Shown here piece after piece: positions 1 through 9,663 of a DNA stretch of 30,735 bases. A program made the translations under genes and the position numbers. How positions within the stretch are numbered: the first letter of the stretch is position 1; the number at the start of each line of letters is the position of its first letter. The notes beneath the pieces are model-generated. The model did not search any database. It had not been told where the DNA came from and saw only the letters and a program-made list of their open reading frames with translations. Origin of the DNA: Nemertoderma westbladi (Eukaryota; Xenacoelomorpha; Nemertodermatida; Nemertodermatidae); assembly GCA_032718475.1 (NCBI GenBank), contig JAUCBJ010000346.1:1-30735 (forward strand), given 5' to 3'.

Positions 1-1365
1 CTACAATATACAATAGATCACAATCGAAATAATACTAAATGTACTTGTACAGCAGTACCGGTACCGGTGATGACAGTTAGGCCTACTGACCTACAGAAGC
101 ACCGGTTCAGTTTTACCAGTCACTACGGTATTTTGCAACCCTATTGCCTACTGCAATAAGATTATAACTGTTACTGTTCGACAGAACAGTATTAAACTGT
201 ATTTAATGCCTACACTTGCAACCTTATTGCCTACTGCAATAAGATTATAACTGTTACTGTTCGCGCTTTTGAAGACCTTTAGCAGTTTAACCTGCCAAAA
301 TTTATATGTCTTTTAGTTAATTAACACACCTTTAGCATACGACAATATTTTATGCTAATAAACAAAACATTAGCCGAAGCCAGCCCATGCGCGATCATTC
401 ACCCGATGGATCTACACCCGGGAGGCTGAATTCGGATGCTTAGATTTTATTATTGCAGTGTAAGGTTGCAGTGTATACCTACTGTATTATTCGATAGATC
501 GTTAATAATTAATTTCTGACAGATATTATTAACTTTCGGGAAATATTAACAGTTCCTTTAGGACGTGGCGCTCTATCTATTTAAACAGAGCTAGGACTTA
601 TACTAAACGCAACGATAAGGCTTATGATTAAAGTATAAGTCGCATTCTTTAGGAAATGCTTTGTTACCAGTCACATCACACTCACAATCATGCACACTAT
701 TCTGCCGACCGTCAGTATATTTGATCACACATAAAGAGAACAGCAATTGACTCAGGTAGTGTCTACTAAATAACATTAGATTCAATACACACCACATTGA
801 TATAAATCGCAATTGTTATATATAGCCCGCCTCTCTAACCTGTAGTGTATCAAGAAAATTGGGAATTTTGGGTGATTTATCCGTATTCTCCAAAGAGCAA
901 TATTTCCATCAACAAATAGATACAATTAATAACTGACGGTAAATAGCAGTACAAACAATATGATTAGTGCAGTTAAATTAAGTGAGGTAACACCGCCGGT
1001 AACAGTTATACTTTCTATAATCTAAGCAGTTTTACTAGAGTTCTTAGAGCCGGTGTTTCTGGCTTAGACAGCAATAACAACAAAGTATCAAGTAAAAACA
1101 GTAAGACTGAACACTCTCCTTATGATCGGCCGAAAAGCTACACGTCGACAGGAAAAATCGCTCTGATTGGCTCAAGCCAAACAAATAACCATGCATCCAA
1201 TGGCTGTTTCCATGTCAGCAACCAGCTGTTAGATGTCGTAATATGAATCATCACGGCTAAGCTGTGAAAGGTAGTTGGTGCATTGCAGGTTTTTTGCCTT
1301 ACCATGTCCGCCAAAACACGTATATAGCAGAATGACTTTTATGTCCGTTAAAACACCTGTAACGG
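1..1365 (-). mobile_element. Diverged, inverted BEL/Pao LTR plus start of leader (element runs off the left edge)
   Basis: Read on the minus strand, this stretch matches the LTR and first leader bases of the element at 6217-18824, clearly but imperfectly. The LTR 3' end (ending in GCGAACA) falls at 258, and 1-257 corresponds to the leader just after the LTR, including ACCGGT-rich sequence near 50-115 that resembles 7480-7600. Matching blocks include the AGGAAATGCTT region (651-661), the GGACGTGGCGCTCTATCTAT block (562-581) and the AATGACTTTTATGTCC block near 1331. The match fades at about 1365, so the first ~80 bp of the LTR are missing. It is a second, older family member in opposite orientation. 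Its coding part would lie outside the window. Confidence 0.8.
133..263. repeat. Direct duplication of the post-LTR hairpin (48 bp, offset 83)
   Basis: Positions 133-180 and 216-263 are near-identical (one or two differences). Each contains a stem made of ATTGC and GCAAT arms around a five-base loop. On the minus strand this equals the hairpin found immediately after the intact LTR at 7430-7452. Confidence 0.75.
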
Positions 1366-1500
1366 TACCTTGCGGGCGAGGGGAATATATATACAGTTAG
1401 AGAACCTTTTTAGAGTATTCCAGCGCCTGGGGGGAAACTGGATTGCGAAGCAAAAGGGGCCAGTTATATCCCACAGAAGCTTTTACACTTGTTTTTTACG
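1366..1500. other. Spacer without recognisable gene
   Basis: Follows the end of the inverted LTR match. It has poly-purine and poly-T runs and leads into the tandem array. The phrase GTATTCCAGCGCC at about 1415 recurs in altered form at about 2155, after the array, so the array may sit inside one larger repeat. No coding pattern is seen. Confidence 0.4.
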
Positions 1501-2115
1501 CAATTGGGGTTTTTTGGGGTTCTGGTTTCGATGGAATATATACGAGTTGCACCAAGCGTATCAAACTTGTATTTTTCGGTGCTGTGTGCAAATTTTGGTG
1601 CTAGAACGAAATTTTAAAAATCCATTCAATAGATAAAATTGCTTGTGACAATTTATTTCTTGTGTTTTAGAGGTTTATGGCTGTTCTGAATTCAATGGAA
1701 TATATAATTATCGAACTAGACATCTCAAACTTGTATTTTTCGGAAGTGGGTGCAAAATGTGGTGATAGCACCAATTTTTGAAAACCATCAAATATATCAA
1801 TCCTCTGTGTCGCCTTCTTTCTTGCGTTATACGGGTTTGTGATGGTTCTGAATTCAATGGAATCAGTAAAAATTTCATAAGAGTTTTCAAACTTGTATTT
1901 TTCGCTGGTGGGTGAAAATTGTTGTGCCAGTACCAAATTTTGGAAAATAAGCAAATTGATCAGTAGATAGTATCATCTTATTTCTTGCGTTATACGGGTT
2001 TATGAGGGTCCCGAATCCGATGGAAGCAATAAAAATAGCACTGGACATCGCAAACTTGTACTGTTGGTGATGGGTACGAAATTTTGTGCTAGCACCAAAA
2101 TTTGCCATATTACGC
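1500..2115. repeat. ~163-bp tandem repeat, about four diverged copies
   Basis: The core CAAACTTGTATTTTTCGG recurs at 1561, 1725, 1887 and (changed) 2050, i.e. spacings of 164, 162 and 163. Each unit also carries a TTCAATGGAA block, a GGGTGCAAAAT block, a TAGCACCAA block and a CTTGCGTTATACGGGTTT block. Copies are clearly diverged by substitutions and small indels, so this is an old satellite-like array. Open frames over it on the minus strand follow the repeat period and are not convincing genes. Confidence 0.85.
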
Positions 2116-2562
2116 CGGAAATTACAAGTAGCAATGATCTGGCATATTAGAAAAGTATTCCATTAGAATCAGCGCCCTAGAAAACCTGAAAATGTAAATT
2201 TATAGCATCGGATAAGTCAATTAAAAATTTTGTGTTCTAACTGAAAAGTGCTGGTTACTTGTTTTTTTCATTTTTTTTCCTACGCAGAGAGGACTAAACA
2301 GCCATTTATAGTAATCATACCACTTTTAAATATTTTCCAATGTATTTTGGGCCCCAAAAAACCTGTATTGAAAAACAATTAGCCGAAAAATGTAACTTTC
2401 AAATTTTGTGAAAATTGTGCACTACTTGTAATTTTGGTGCTGCAATATAACCACCCCAGTACATTGTTTCGCAATTTTTTTTTTCGGGCGGATCCAGACT
2501 AGTTATACCTACGTACAAACAAAAAATCAGACGTTTTCGTAAAAGTTTGTAGATTTTAGAAA
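2116..2562. other. AT-rich spacer without recognisable gene
   Basis: Poly-T and poly-A runs and no codon structure. A GGTGCTGCAATATAAC phrase near 2440 and AATTTTGTGAAAATTGTGC near 2402 echo the preceding tandem unit weakly. It may be the rest of a non-autonomous DNA transposon, but no ends can be defined. Confidence 0.35.
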
Positions 2563-2610
2563 GGGGGGGGGGGGGGGGGGGGTCAATATGACTCCCCCCC
2601 CCCCCCCCCC
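2563..2610. repeat. G20 / C17 homopolymer hairpin
   Basis: Twenty G (2563-2582), an 11-base spacer, then seventeen C (2594-2610). The inner bases GTCA-ATA-TGAC extend the stem to a three-base loop. An equivalent structure lies at 27362-27415. Homopolymer lengths in assemblies are often inexact. Confidence 0.85.
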
Positions 2611-2687
2611 GGTGGTATTTGTACAACATTTTATAGCCAGGTACTAATAGGGTTAATGGGAATAACGCTGAATCCCTTTAGTTGGTT

Positions 2688-4716
2688 CTATATAAGGAGT
2701 GTTAGGGATGGCTGTTCATCCTCCCCCGCATGCATGTAGAATGTCTCGTCCTCTGAGTCGTTATCATCCGACGATCCAGACTGTTCTATTGAGTCCGAAT
2801 AAAAAAGTACGAACTTCCCTCGGTGCGTGCTCCTTATAAAGGGCGTCGCATTTAGAAGCTTTGTCGGGATGTTCGCATCGAAAATGCTTAGTTGGAGTTT
2901 GACTGGTTGTATGGAGCAACGCATTATGGTTGCGTCCACACATAGGACAAGTGTCGTCTCCCGGACAGTCCTTCCAGATGTGCCCAGGCATGGTACATCT
3001 CCAACACGAATCCAACAGACTCCTAAATCCTTGAAAGTGCGACATCCGCAACAACTTGTGTCTGCCATATCGTCCACCGTTCCTTTCGCAGAACTGGCAT
3101 CCAGTGAAGTCTGCAGACAGCTGTTGTCGCGATTGTTTGGTGCCAATGGGTGTCAATACTTTGGAGGTATCTGTCGGGGTAGCGGGGAAGTTGTTTATTC
3201 CAGTTTGGTGCCACTATCGTGATCCCCTCCACCGCTATGTGATTGTAAGTGCGACATCCGCACAACTTGTGTCTGCCATATCGTCCACCGTTCCTTTCGC
3301 AGAACTGGCATCCAGTGAAGTCTGCAGACAGCTGTTGTCGCGATTGTTTGGTGCCAATGGGTGTCAATACTTTGGAGGTATCTGTCGGGGTAGCGGGGAA
3401 GTTGTTTATTCCAGTTTGGTGCCACTATCGTGATCCCCTCCACCGCTATGTGATTGTAAGTGCGACATCCGCACAACTTGTGTCTGCCATATCGTCCACC
3501 GTTCCTTTCGCAGAACTGGCATCCAGTGAAGTCTGCAGACAGCTGTTGTCGCGATTGTTTGGTGCCAATGGGTGTCAATACTTTGGAGGTATCTGTCGGG
3601 GTAGCGGGGAAGTTGTTTATTCCAGTTTGGTGCCACTAATGTGATCCCCTCCACCGCTATGTGATTGTCTGTGTAGTTCGACCGTGTCTCTAATATGGCC
3701 TCCTGTGAGATCAATTGGTAGATATCTGTTAGCTGTAGCAATCGACTGACCTCTTCACGCTGGTACTCCACTTTGCGCCACTCTCAACGCAGTCGATGAT
3801 GGAGCTGGCCAATGATCCTAATTAGAACTGTCGGCGCATTGGTGTACTCGAATCGACCGATAGACCGTAAGGTCCCTATAGCATTCTTAATCTCATCCGC
3901 CAATTGTAGAAGATCTATGGGTTTCGAGATGGGACCGCTTCTACAGAGGTCTTCTATAATGGATTTAGCCATGGCGATGTTTCCACCGTATATGGATAAC
4001 AATCAGTCATACGCCAGTTTGAAAGCGTCTGGAAAACCAATGAAGGTTTCCGCCAACCTCTTTGGCTCACCCGAAAGTACCTGAAGCAGGTAGTTTAATT
4101 TCTCCGTAGAGGTGAAGGCACACATGGCGATAAGGGATTCTAAATAGTCTACCAGTGTACGCCAATGCTTCGCATTGCCAGAGAACTTCGGCGGTTGTTG
4201 TGCCGGTAATCCATGTCTGGCTGTGAATTTAGCAATCTCGTTAACTATGTCTAACTGTCCCTGTCCGGCCATGGCGTTCAGTCGGTACTGTCCATCTGAT
4301 GTTTGTCGATACGGTTCGTAACGGGGGGTGTCTTCTTCTCGAGGATTTGGGGTTTGCCGTGCTTCCAGCTCTCGATAAGGTGGTCGCTGTGGTTGAGGTT
4401 GGGGTTGTTCTAACTCGAATGCGACCTGTAGCGGACCGGTTGGCTCAAATCGAGGAGTGGCTCGAAGCGCCGCTGTTGGATCGATCGCGAGCCAGCTTGA
4501 ATTATTTACAATTCGTATATACAATTCCATGCAGGAGGCTGTAGAAACCCACACACAGACACTAACGCCTCGCCCCAATCTCGCATATTGAATGTGAGAA
4601 TCTTTAAGGCTCATTAAGCCAAGCAATGCACGTTTACCACCATGGGTGATCTTCCACCCACAGTAATCCCTTCCACTCCGTTTCCCAAGTTGCCTTGGTT
4701 CCCATTTATCGACCAC
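2688..4716 (-). pseudogene. Degenerate gag of a second BEL/Pao family
   Basis: Minus-strand frames together resemble a BEL/Pao Gag broken by frameshifts. At 4716-4003 is a Gln/Pro-rich N-terminal part followed by a DUF1759-like capsid core (PPKFSGNAKHWRTLVDYLES, then EKLNYLLQVLSGEPKRLAE). The core continues in a shifted frame at 4002-3784. A region rich in Arg and Tyr follows (3771-3670). The end has zinc knuckles: CQFC near 3105, CWRCTMPGHIWKDC at about 3008-2967, and CPMCGRNHNALLH at about 2965-2926. An acidic tail rich in Asp, Glu and Ser (about 2780-2690) is in yet another frame. A 211-bp triplication interrupts the region just before the knuckles. It differs from the gag at 11084-13126, so it is a separate family. 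No protease or polymerase follows on the left. Confidence 0.8.
3036..3668 (-). repeat. 211-bp tandem triplication inside the broken gag
   Basis: The segment starting ACTTGTGTCTGCC begins at 3054, 3265 and 3476, exactly 211 bp apart, and the copies are almost identical (differences at the outer junctions and at 3636-3638). Because 211 is not a multiple of three, each copy puts the zinc-knuckle start in a new frame. The near identity means the duplication is much younger than the decay of the gag. Confidence 0.95.
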
Positions 4717-5448
4717 TGAAGGATGAAAGCCAGGGTTGTGCTAGGCTGCAGCATTTAAGGACTGTTGCTCTGCTGCCCAATCTTGCAGGTTACTACCCTG
4801 GTGCTTCCTGGTTGTGGCCCCAGGGTTAGTGGTGGAGGCGAAGAGGGTGTTGTCCTGGCTCATTATAAATATTGTTACTGGCCATCATTTTCTTGGAGGT
4901 TTCCACGGGAGAAATGCTGATCAGTCTTTATTTGTGAGAGCCAAGGTCACTGGATGGGTTGCAGTCGTTTGTTGTCTGATATTGGTTGTCCGCTGTCGAT
5001 TGGCTGCTGTTGTTTGTTTACTGTCTGCTGTCGATTGTCTGCTGACGGTTGTCAAAAGGTCGGTTGTCTGTATGTTCTACTGACAGTTGTCTGTGTTGTA
5101 GGTTATCTGCTGTTGGCTATTGGTGTAACATTAAAACCCGTGTTGGAATAAGGGGGTGGAGAAGCCCTTCATACATTTATAGATATAGTGTGTTATATAT
5201 TATAGTAGACGTGATGGTTCATAGTTAATAGAAAATACCCTTACATTATAGCTGAGTAGATTTAGAAGGTTGAGTATAGTGGTGAAGTGTTGCGGTTGAA
5301 AACAGTGGCTGCACATGATGGTAACTATTACAGTACTGATGCTATTAATTTAAGTAATAATAACTATTAATACTACTATTAATATTACAATAAACTGCTA
5401 CTTTATGTCAAATTATTAGACGACGTAACTGAATGGGATGTTACAACT
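4717..5448. other. Non-coding region with GTTGTCTG-type simple repeats
   Basis: 4965-5120 is built of short variants of TGTCTGCTGTCGATTG, a decayed microsatellite. It lies upstream (minus sense) of the broken gag and could be its leader or LTR. TGTAACA at about 5125 could be an LTR edge, but no partner LTR is visible. 5160-5448 is AT-rich with TAATAA/ATTAAT runs and no recognised gene. Confidence 0.45.
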
Positions 5449-5988
5449 ATGCGTCTTTATAAGACTGCATCACTATTGGCTCTTTACAACCTACTAAACA
5501 CTACCATCTGTTACGGTGGTTTCACCTGCTATAGCGAATCTAAAATAACATTTAATGCAACTACTGAGAGGCTACAACAGGAGGTAAATGACAAATTTAC
5601 GAGACTACTAAGTAGCAATCAGGAATTGTTAGAATACAATCAGTACACAACAACACGCCATGATATCACATACATTCAACACAATTGCACAGAATGTGCC
5701 CATTACTTTTATCGAATCATCGCAGTTGATGGTGAGACAGGGGATGAGGTCATGTTTGAAAGTAATTTGGAACTCTTCATAAGGAAAAAGAGCGAATATG
5801 CCTTTGAGAGATTTTGCCTGGCTCTGGATGAAGACAGATGTCCAGCATTTATGCAACAGTATGAAGACGGATTTAACATTAACCAACGAGGACGTTTCGA
5901 GGACGTGGAACCAGACCAGGATGATTTCACGAGAGTTGCTTTTGCTGTTAGGGACTATATGATATTATGGTCAGGTCAGGTATTCTAG
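5449..5988 (+). CDS. Unidentified secreted protein, 179 aa (possibly a first coding exon)
   Basis: I do not recognise this protein. The ATG at 5449 is the first in a frame open since 5383. Residues 1-23 look like a signal peptide: Arg2 and Lys5, a hydrophobic stretch SLLALYNLL, and likely cleavage near CYGG. The mature part has cysteines spaced as C, then CTEC, then FC and RC (even enough for disulfides), two N-glycosylation sequons (NAT, NCT), and an acidic end (EDVEPDQDDF). It is not related to gag, pol or LINE proteins here. The frame ends with TAG at 5986, but CAG|GTATTC at 5977-5985 is a good splice donor in phase 0, so the gene could continue in a later exon beyond the transposon insertions. 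No TATA box was identified. Host gene or remnant of one; moderate confidence that it is coding. Confidence 0.55.
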   Translation: MRLYKTASLLALYNLLNTTICYGGFTCYSESKITFNATTERLQQEVNDKFTRLLSSNQELLEYNQYTTTRHDITYIQHNCTECAHYFYRIIAVDGETGDEVMFESNLELFIRKKSEYAFERFCLALDEDRCPAFMQQYEDGFNINQRGRFEDVEPDQDDFTRVAFAVRDYMILWSGQVF

Positions 5989-6211
5989 GTCATTGATCAA
6001 GAAAACTTGCCACCTCCATGCAGCATAAAGGAGGTGCCACCTGTAGCTGCATATACCCTCTTACTAGGGCAAATCTGGTCCTGTAACTAGGACCCCCTTC
6101 ATTCTGGGATAAGGACGCCGTTGGTCCTGGATTAAGGACCCATATACTTGGCTGCAGGGGTATATGGCCTGGCCAGGCAGATGGTGATGTACCAATGGCT
6201 GGTCAGGAGTA
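5989..6211 (+). other. GC-richer flank with hairpins; possible 5' part of the interrupted LINE
   Basis: No gene. It contains two small hairpins with the same stem, GGTCCT/AGGACC, at 6077-6094 and 6123-6140, plus CACCTCC...GGAGGTG near 6013-6037. Its composition matches the sequence that resumes at 18830 after the LTR element, and the 5-bp target duplication shows that 6216 and 18830 were adjacent before insertion. It may therefore be the 5' UTR of the RTE-like LINE. Confidence 0.4.
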
Positions 6212-6216
6212 GAGTG
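6212..6216. repeat. Target site duplication, left copy (GAGTG)
   Basis: GAGTG directly precedes the TG of the left LTR and is repeated right after the right LTR. Five bases is usual for BEL/Pao integrases. Confidence 0.92.
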
Positions 6217-6505
6217 TGTAAAAGCTTTTGCGTAATTAGCCGGTTATTTTCCCTTAAAGTACTCTGTAGTTGGTTTGCCAGGCATAAAAAGGCCGTGTCT
6301 TTGCTGTACTGGTGTTTTAGAGGACATAAAAGTCATTTCTTATGTATTTGTACTGTATTTGTACTTTAGAGGACATAATCCACAATCTCGTGACGCAATA
6401 GCTGGATACTTTTGAAAACAGTGTCGCTACCATGACGACGGCTAGCAGCTGATATTGCCACGTCGACGTTTCTTTGTTTCTTTGTTCTCTCGTTGTTCAG
6501 GTTGA

Positions 6506-6565
6506 CCAATCAGAGCGTTTGTTGTCTCTGTGTTGGAGGTATATACAGAAACTCAGTAGTTCAGT
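6506..6565 (+). promoter_or_regulatory. Putative LTR promoter: CCAAT box, TATA box, initiator
   Basis: CCAAT (6506-6510, inside CCAATCAGAGCG) is followed about 30 bp later by TATATACA (6540-6547) and TCAGTG (6561) at a usual initiator distance. CCAATCAGAGCG is kept on the minus strand in the diverged LTR at 1159-1170, which supports a function. The same module is in the right LTR at +11,411. Confidence 0.5.
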
Positions 6566-7233
6566 GTTATGTTTTTGCCCAGAGCCTAAGAACCGGCTTT
6601 TGGCACCTCCGTGTTTCAGTTTTTGGTCTTACACTAGTAGGCTTAATTATAAGGACATATATCCGTTATCTGATGTCTGATCACTGCATTTATCACAACA
6701 TAACATACCATACCTAATCAAACAACCTGTGCATACTTTATATTGTTATACTGCTATTTGCTGTCAGTTCTTCATAATATGGTTGATGAATTATTATATT
6801 TGGAATAACGATAAATAACCCCGAAACCCAATATTCTTGATATACCGAAGGTAAGAGAGAAGGGTTACATATAACAATTGTGACTTATGTTAAAGTGGTT
6901 TGAAGTGAATCTAATGTTATTTGATAGACCCTACATGATTCGGTCCGTGTTCCTTTTATATGTGACTAAAATCAGTGAAGATCGGCAGATTAGTGTGCAG
7001 TATTGTGCAGCATTGTGTATGAGTGAGACTGATAACGAAGCATTTCCTAAAGAATGCGCCATATATGTGAATTGTAACTAAGCCATATCGTTGTGAGTAG
7101 TTTAAGTCATAACTCTGTTTATATAGATAGAGCGCCACGTCCTAAAGGAACTGTTAATATTCCCCGAAGGTGAATAATATTGTCAGAGATTATATAATAC
7201 TGTCAGTCGAATAATACATTAGGCTTACATTGC

Positions 7234-7239
7234 AATAAA
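7234..7239 (+). terminator. Putative LTR polyadenylation signal AATAAA
   Basis: The AATAAA lies 175 bp before the LTR end. The right LTR has it at 18645-18650, where it would end the genomic RNA. Confidence 0.4.
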
Positions 7240-7429
7240 ATTAAGCCGTCGAACCCAATCTCCCGGGTATATCCAGCGGGTGAATGATCGCGCACAGATT
7301 GGTTTCGACTAGTGTAGTGAATTAAATACTTGTCATAGACTAAAGGTGATTTATTATCTAGAAGACATCCTAATTTGGCGGGTTAAACTGCCAAAGGTCT
7401 GAAAGCGCGAACAATAACGGATATAGCTT

Positions 7430-7452
7430 CTTTATTGCAGTAAGCAATAAAG
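7430..7452 (+). promoter_or_regulatory. Hairpin just after the 5' LTR
   Basis: CTTTATTGC (7430-7438), loop AGTAA, GCAATAAAG (7444-7452): a perfect nine-pair stem. In the diverged inverted relative the arms are CTTATTGC and GCAATAAG, shortened by one base on both sides so that pairing is kept. A role in packaging, dimerisation or priming is inference. Confidence 0.6.
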
Positions 7453-7494
7453 TTGAAAGTACCGGTCAACCGGTAAACCTGAACGGTACATCTG

Positions 7495-7615
7495 TAGGTC
7501 AGTAGGCCCAACTGCCAGAACCGGTACTGCTGTAGGCCCGTAGGTCCAACTGCCAGAACCGGTACTTCTGTAGGTCCGTAGGCCCAACTGTCCTAACCGG
7601 TACTTCCGTATAAGT
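7495..7615 (+). repeat. 38-bp tandem repeat, three copies
   Basis: AACTGCCAGAACCGGTACT-type units begin at 7510, 7548 and 7586, each with TGTAGG.CCGTAGG between. A related ACCGGT-rich stretch is in the inverted relative near 50-115. Confidence 0.8.
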
Positions 7616-7774
7616 ACATTAGTATTATTCGACTTGATTGTTGTATACCGGTAGGCTGTTTAAGAGATTAGGGACTGTACACCCCTTGTTTCTTTTGGAG
7701 CTTACTTATTTCTGTCAGTTTTATTTGTTAGTAGGCCAGTATTGAACAGAAGGCGTGTAAACCTGATCAGATTG

Positions 7775-8350
7775 TACAGACAATTTGTAGGCTGAGCTGT
7801 TGTCTGATTGCTGTTAGGTCTGAACGGATTACAGTGTGTGTAGAGCACCTGTCCGATTGAGTACGGTTAGGAAGTAGGGGCAGCAGATGCTGTAAGGTAA
7901 ACCCCCAATTAAAGAATAAGTCGTACTACTGGGTTAGAACGCATACTGCCTAATCATTTCGGAGTCTGCATGTCCTGTAGTTTATTTAGGCTTGAGATTA
8001 GTCTGACATCGTTTAGTCTGTACTTTGTTTGTGTAAGTCCGTACAGGTAGCGTATAATATTTATTTAGATAATTTGTAGGCTGGATAGTTGTCTGGCTGT
8101 TATTAGGTCTGAACGGATTGTAGTGTGTGTAGAGCCTCTGTCCGATTAAGTACGGTTAGGAAGTAGGGGCAGCAAATGCTGTAAGGTAAACCCCAATTAA
8201 AGAATAAGTCGTACTACTGGGTTAGAACGCATACTGCCTAATCATTTCGGAGTCTGCATATACCGTAGTTTGTTTAGGCTTGATAGTAGTCTGTCGGTAT
8301 TTGGTCTGCATTTTGTTTGAGTAGTTTGTACGCGTAGCGTAATATTTATT
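7775..8350 (+). repeat. 289-bp tandem duplication in the leader
   Basis: AATTTGTAGGCTG begins at 7782 and 8071. Copies share long identical blocks (for example AAGAATAAGTCGTACTACTG) but differ by scattered substitutions and a one-base indel in the CCCCC run, so the duplication is older than this insertion. Confidence 0.9.
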
Positions 8351-9283
8351 ATTCAGAGTTTATGCGATTATTCGCAACATTCATATTCCCCAAGTTTGTT
8401 CCTACAGTAATTGTGTTTGTTATACATACCGTTATAGTTAAATTAACCCCGGTACTACACGGGCTGCTTGGCGTAGGTAAAGACTGGTGATTTTGTGCAC
8501 CGGTCACTCCAGCAGATGCCGTGGTTCTTTTAGCTGTTCAAGTATAGTTAACTACTGATTATCTGTTGTACAAGTACTCGTACCTAATTTAGTGTTTAGT
8601 GTACAGTGCTTTCCGAAAGTAATTAGTAGGCATTATATTTGTGTTGTAAAGTGGTTGATAGGCACGTTCGATTAGCTCTATTAACTTCTAGGTAGGAACA
8701 CTCCGTGATACATAACGTAGAACCTATAGCGATACGGCCATAGGTCGTCAGGCGGTGGTATTTCCCTATCTAGACAGCGCAGTGTATTTACTACTACGTA
8801 TTTTCAAATACCGTAGTACCCTGTCCGTTGTAATAACCAGTTTCTAACCCTTTGTTAGGCCGGTTTGTAGACTTCTTGTAAAATTACCCTAAAAATTCGT
8901 ATTTTGTGTTTTTGTAAATTTTGTGTTTATTTAGAGATTGTAACCTCACCCGAATTGTACGTAATTTGTAGTATTAAGTAACTTAGGTAAATTAGCATTA
9001 TTTGTTTTAGTGTCCTATAAGTAACACTTCACTGAAAGCGCACCGCTTTGTGTAGTGATTACTCCCCAGAAATAATAACATTTATTTCAAACATTGACTA
9101 AACCCATTAAAACGGGTATATATATATTATAAATCAAATCTAACGATTTATAAATAGTAGGCCTACCATACAACCATTAGGTCTCAATATCAGTTGGACT
9201 ACTGCTCAAATAACGGTAATAAAGTAAGTAAAGTAACCAAGTAACCCTAAAATTCAGAAATTCAATTATTTAAAATAATTGAT

Positions 9284-9540
9284 ATACCGGTATTTACGAT
9301 AGGCCTATTATCTTTATTTCTATAAATTTAGGCTGAAATTATACCGGTACTTTATAATTAATTCTAGTCCAGAATTATACTTATATACACTACAAACTGT
9401 AAGCTGTATACCGGTATTCCCGATAGGCCTATTATATATTTATATATATTTGTGCTAAAATTATACCGGTATTCTGTGATAAACCTAGTCTGTAATAATA
9501 GTTATATATACTATAGGCATACCGGTATTCTAATATATTA
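9284..9540 (+). repeat. ~120-bp AT-rich tandem repeat before the first ORF
   Basis: ATACCGGTATT occurs at 9284, 9408 and 9519. The first two are followed by CGATAGGCCTATTAT. The third copy is partial. Confidence 0.7.
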
Positions 9541-9663
9541 TATATATCACGCTACACTGAGTAGCAGTATCGGTAATTAATTACTAGGCTAGCAGTTAAT
9601 ACTGAGTTACTAGACTTGCTCAGACTGTAATATAGCAGTAGGCATTCAACTGTACACACAAAC

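Larger units (their letters stand above)
6217..7413 (+). repeat. 5' LTR (1197 bp)
   Basis: Begins TGTAAAAGC and ends GCGAACA. It aligns without gaps to 17628-18824 at a constant offset of 11,411, with two substitutions seen. A CCAAT/TATA pair and an AATAAA suggest U3 of about 340 bp, a long R and a U5 of about 150 bp. Small open frames in the LTR are not convincing genes. Confidence 0.95.
7414..9663 (+). other. Long untranslated leader of the BEL/Pao element
   Basis: 2250 bp without a convincing gene between the 5' LTR and the first ORF. It holds a hairpin, 38-bp, 289-bp and ~120-bp tandem repeats, and many ACCGGT motifs. No TGG-starting tRNA primer site is seen in the first bases after the LTR (ATAACGGATATAGC). 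Confidence 0.7.

Noticed and set aside
1667-2108. Three minus-strand frames with repeated peptide blocks
   Set aside because: They follow the 163-bp tandem repeat; no frame is shared by all units and no start context is convincing.
2399-2629. Minus-strand frame with poly-Gly and poly-Pro
   Set aside because: Simply the translation of the homopolymer tracts.
3036-3668. CRISPR-like regular repeat
   Set aside because: Unit is 211 bp with no spacers, in a eukaryotic gag remnant; a tandem duplication.
5120-5135. TGTAACA as LTR edge of the second BEL/Pao family
   Set aside because: No second copy of the presumed LTR in the window and no target duplication, so not called.
6148-7138. Several 60-74 codon frames in the LTR (and the same set at 17586-18549)
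   Set aside because: Identical in both LTRs because the LTRs are identical; no domain, no codon signal; the LTR is regulatory DNA.
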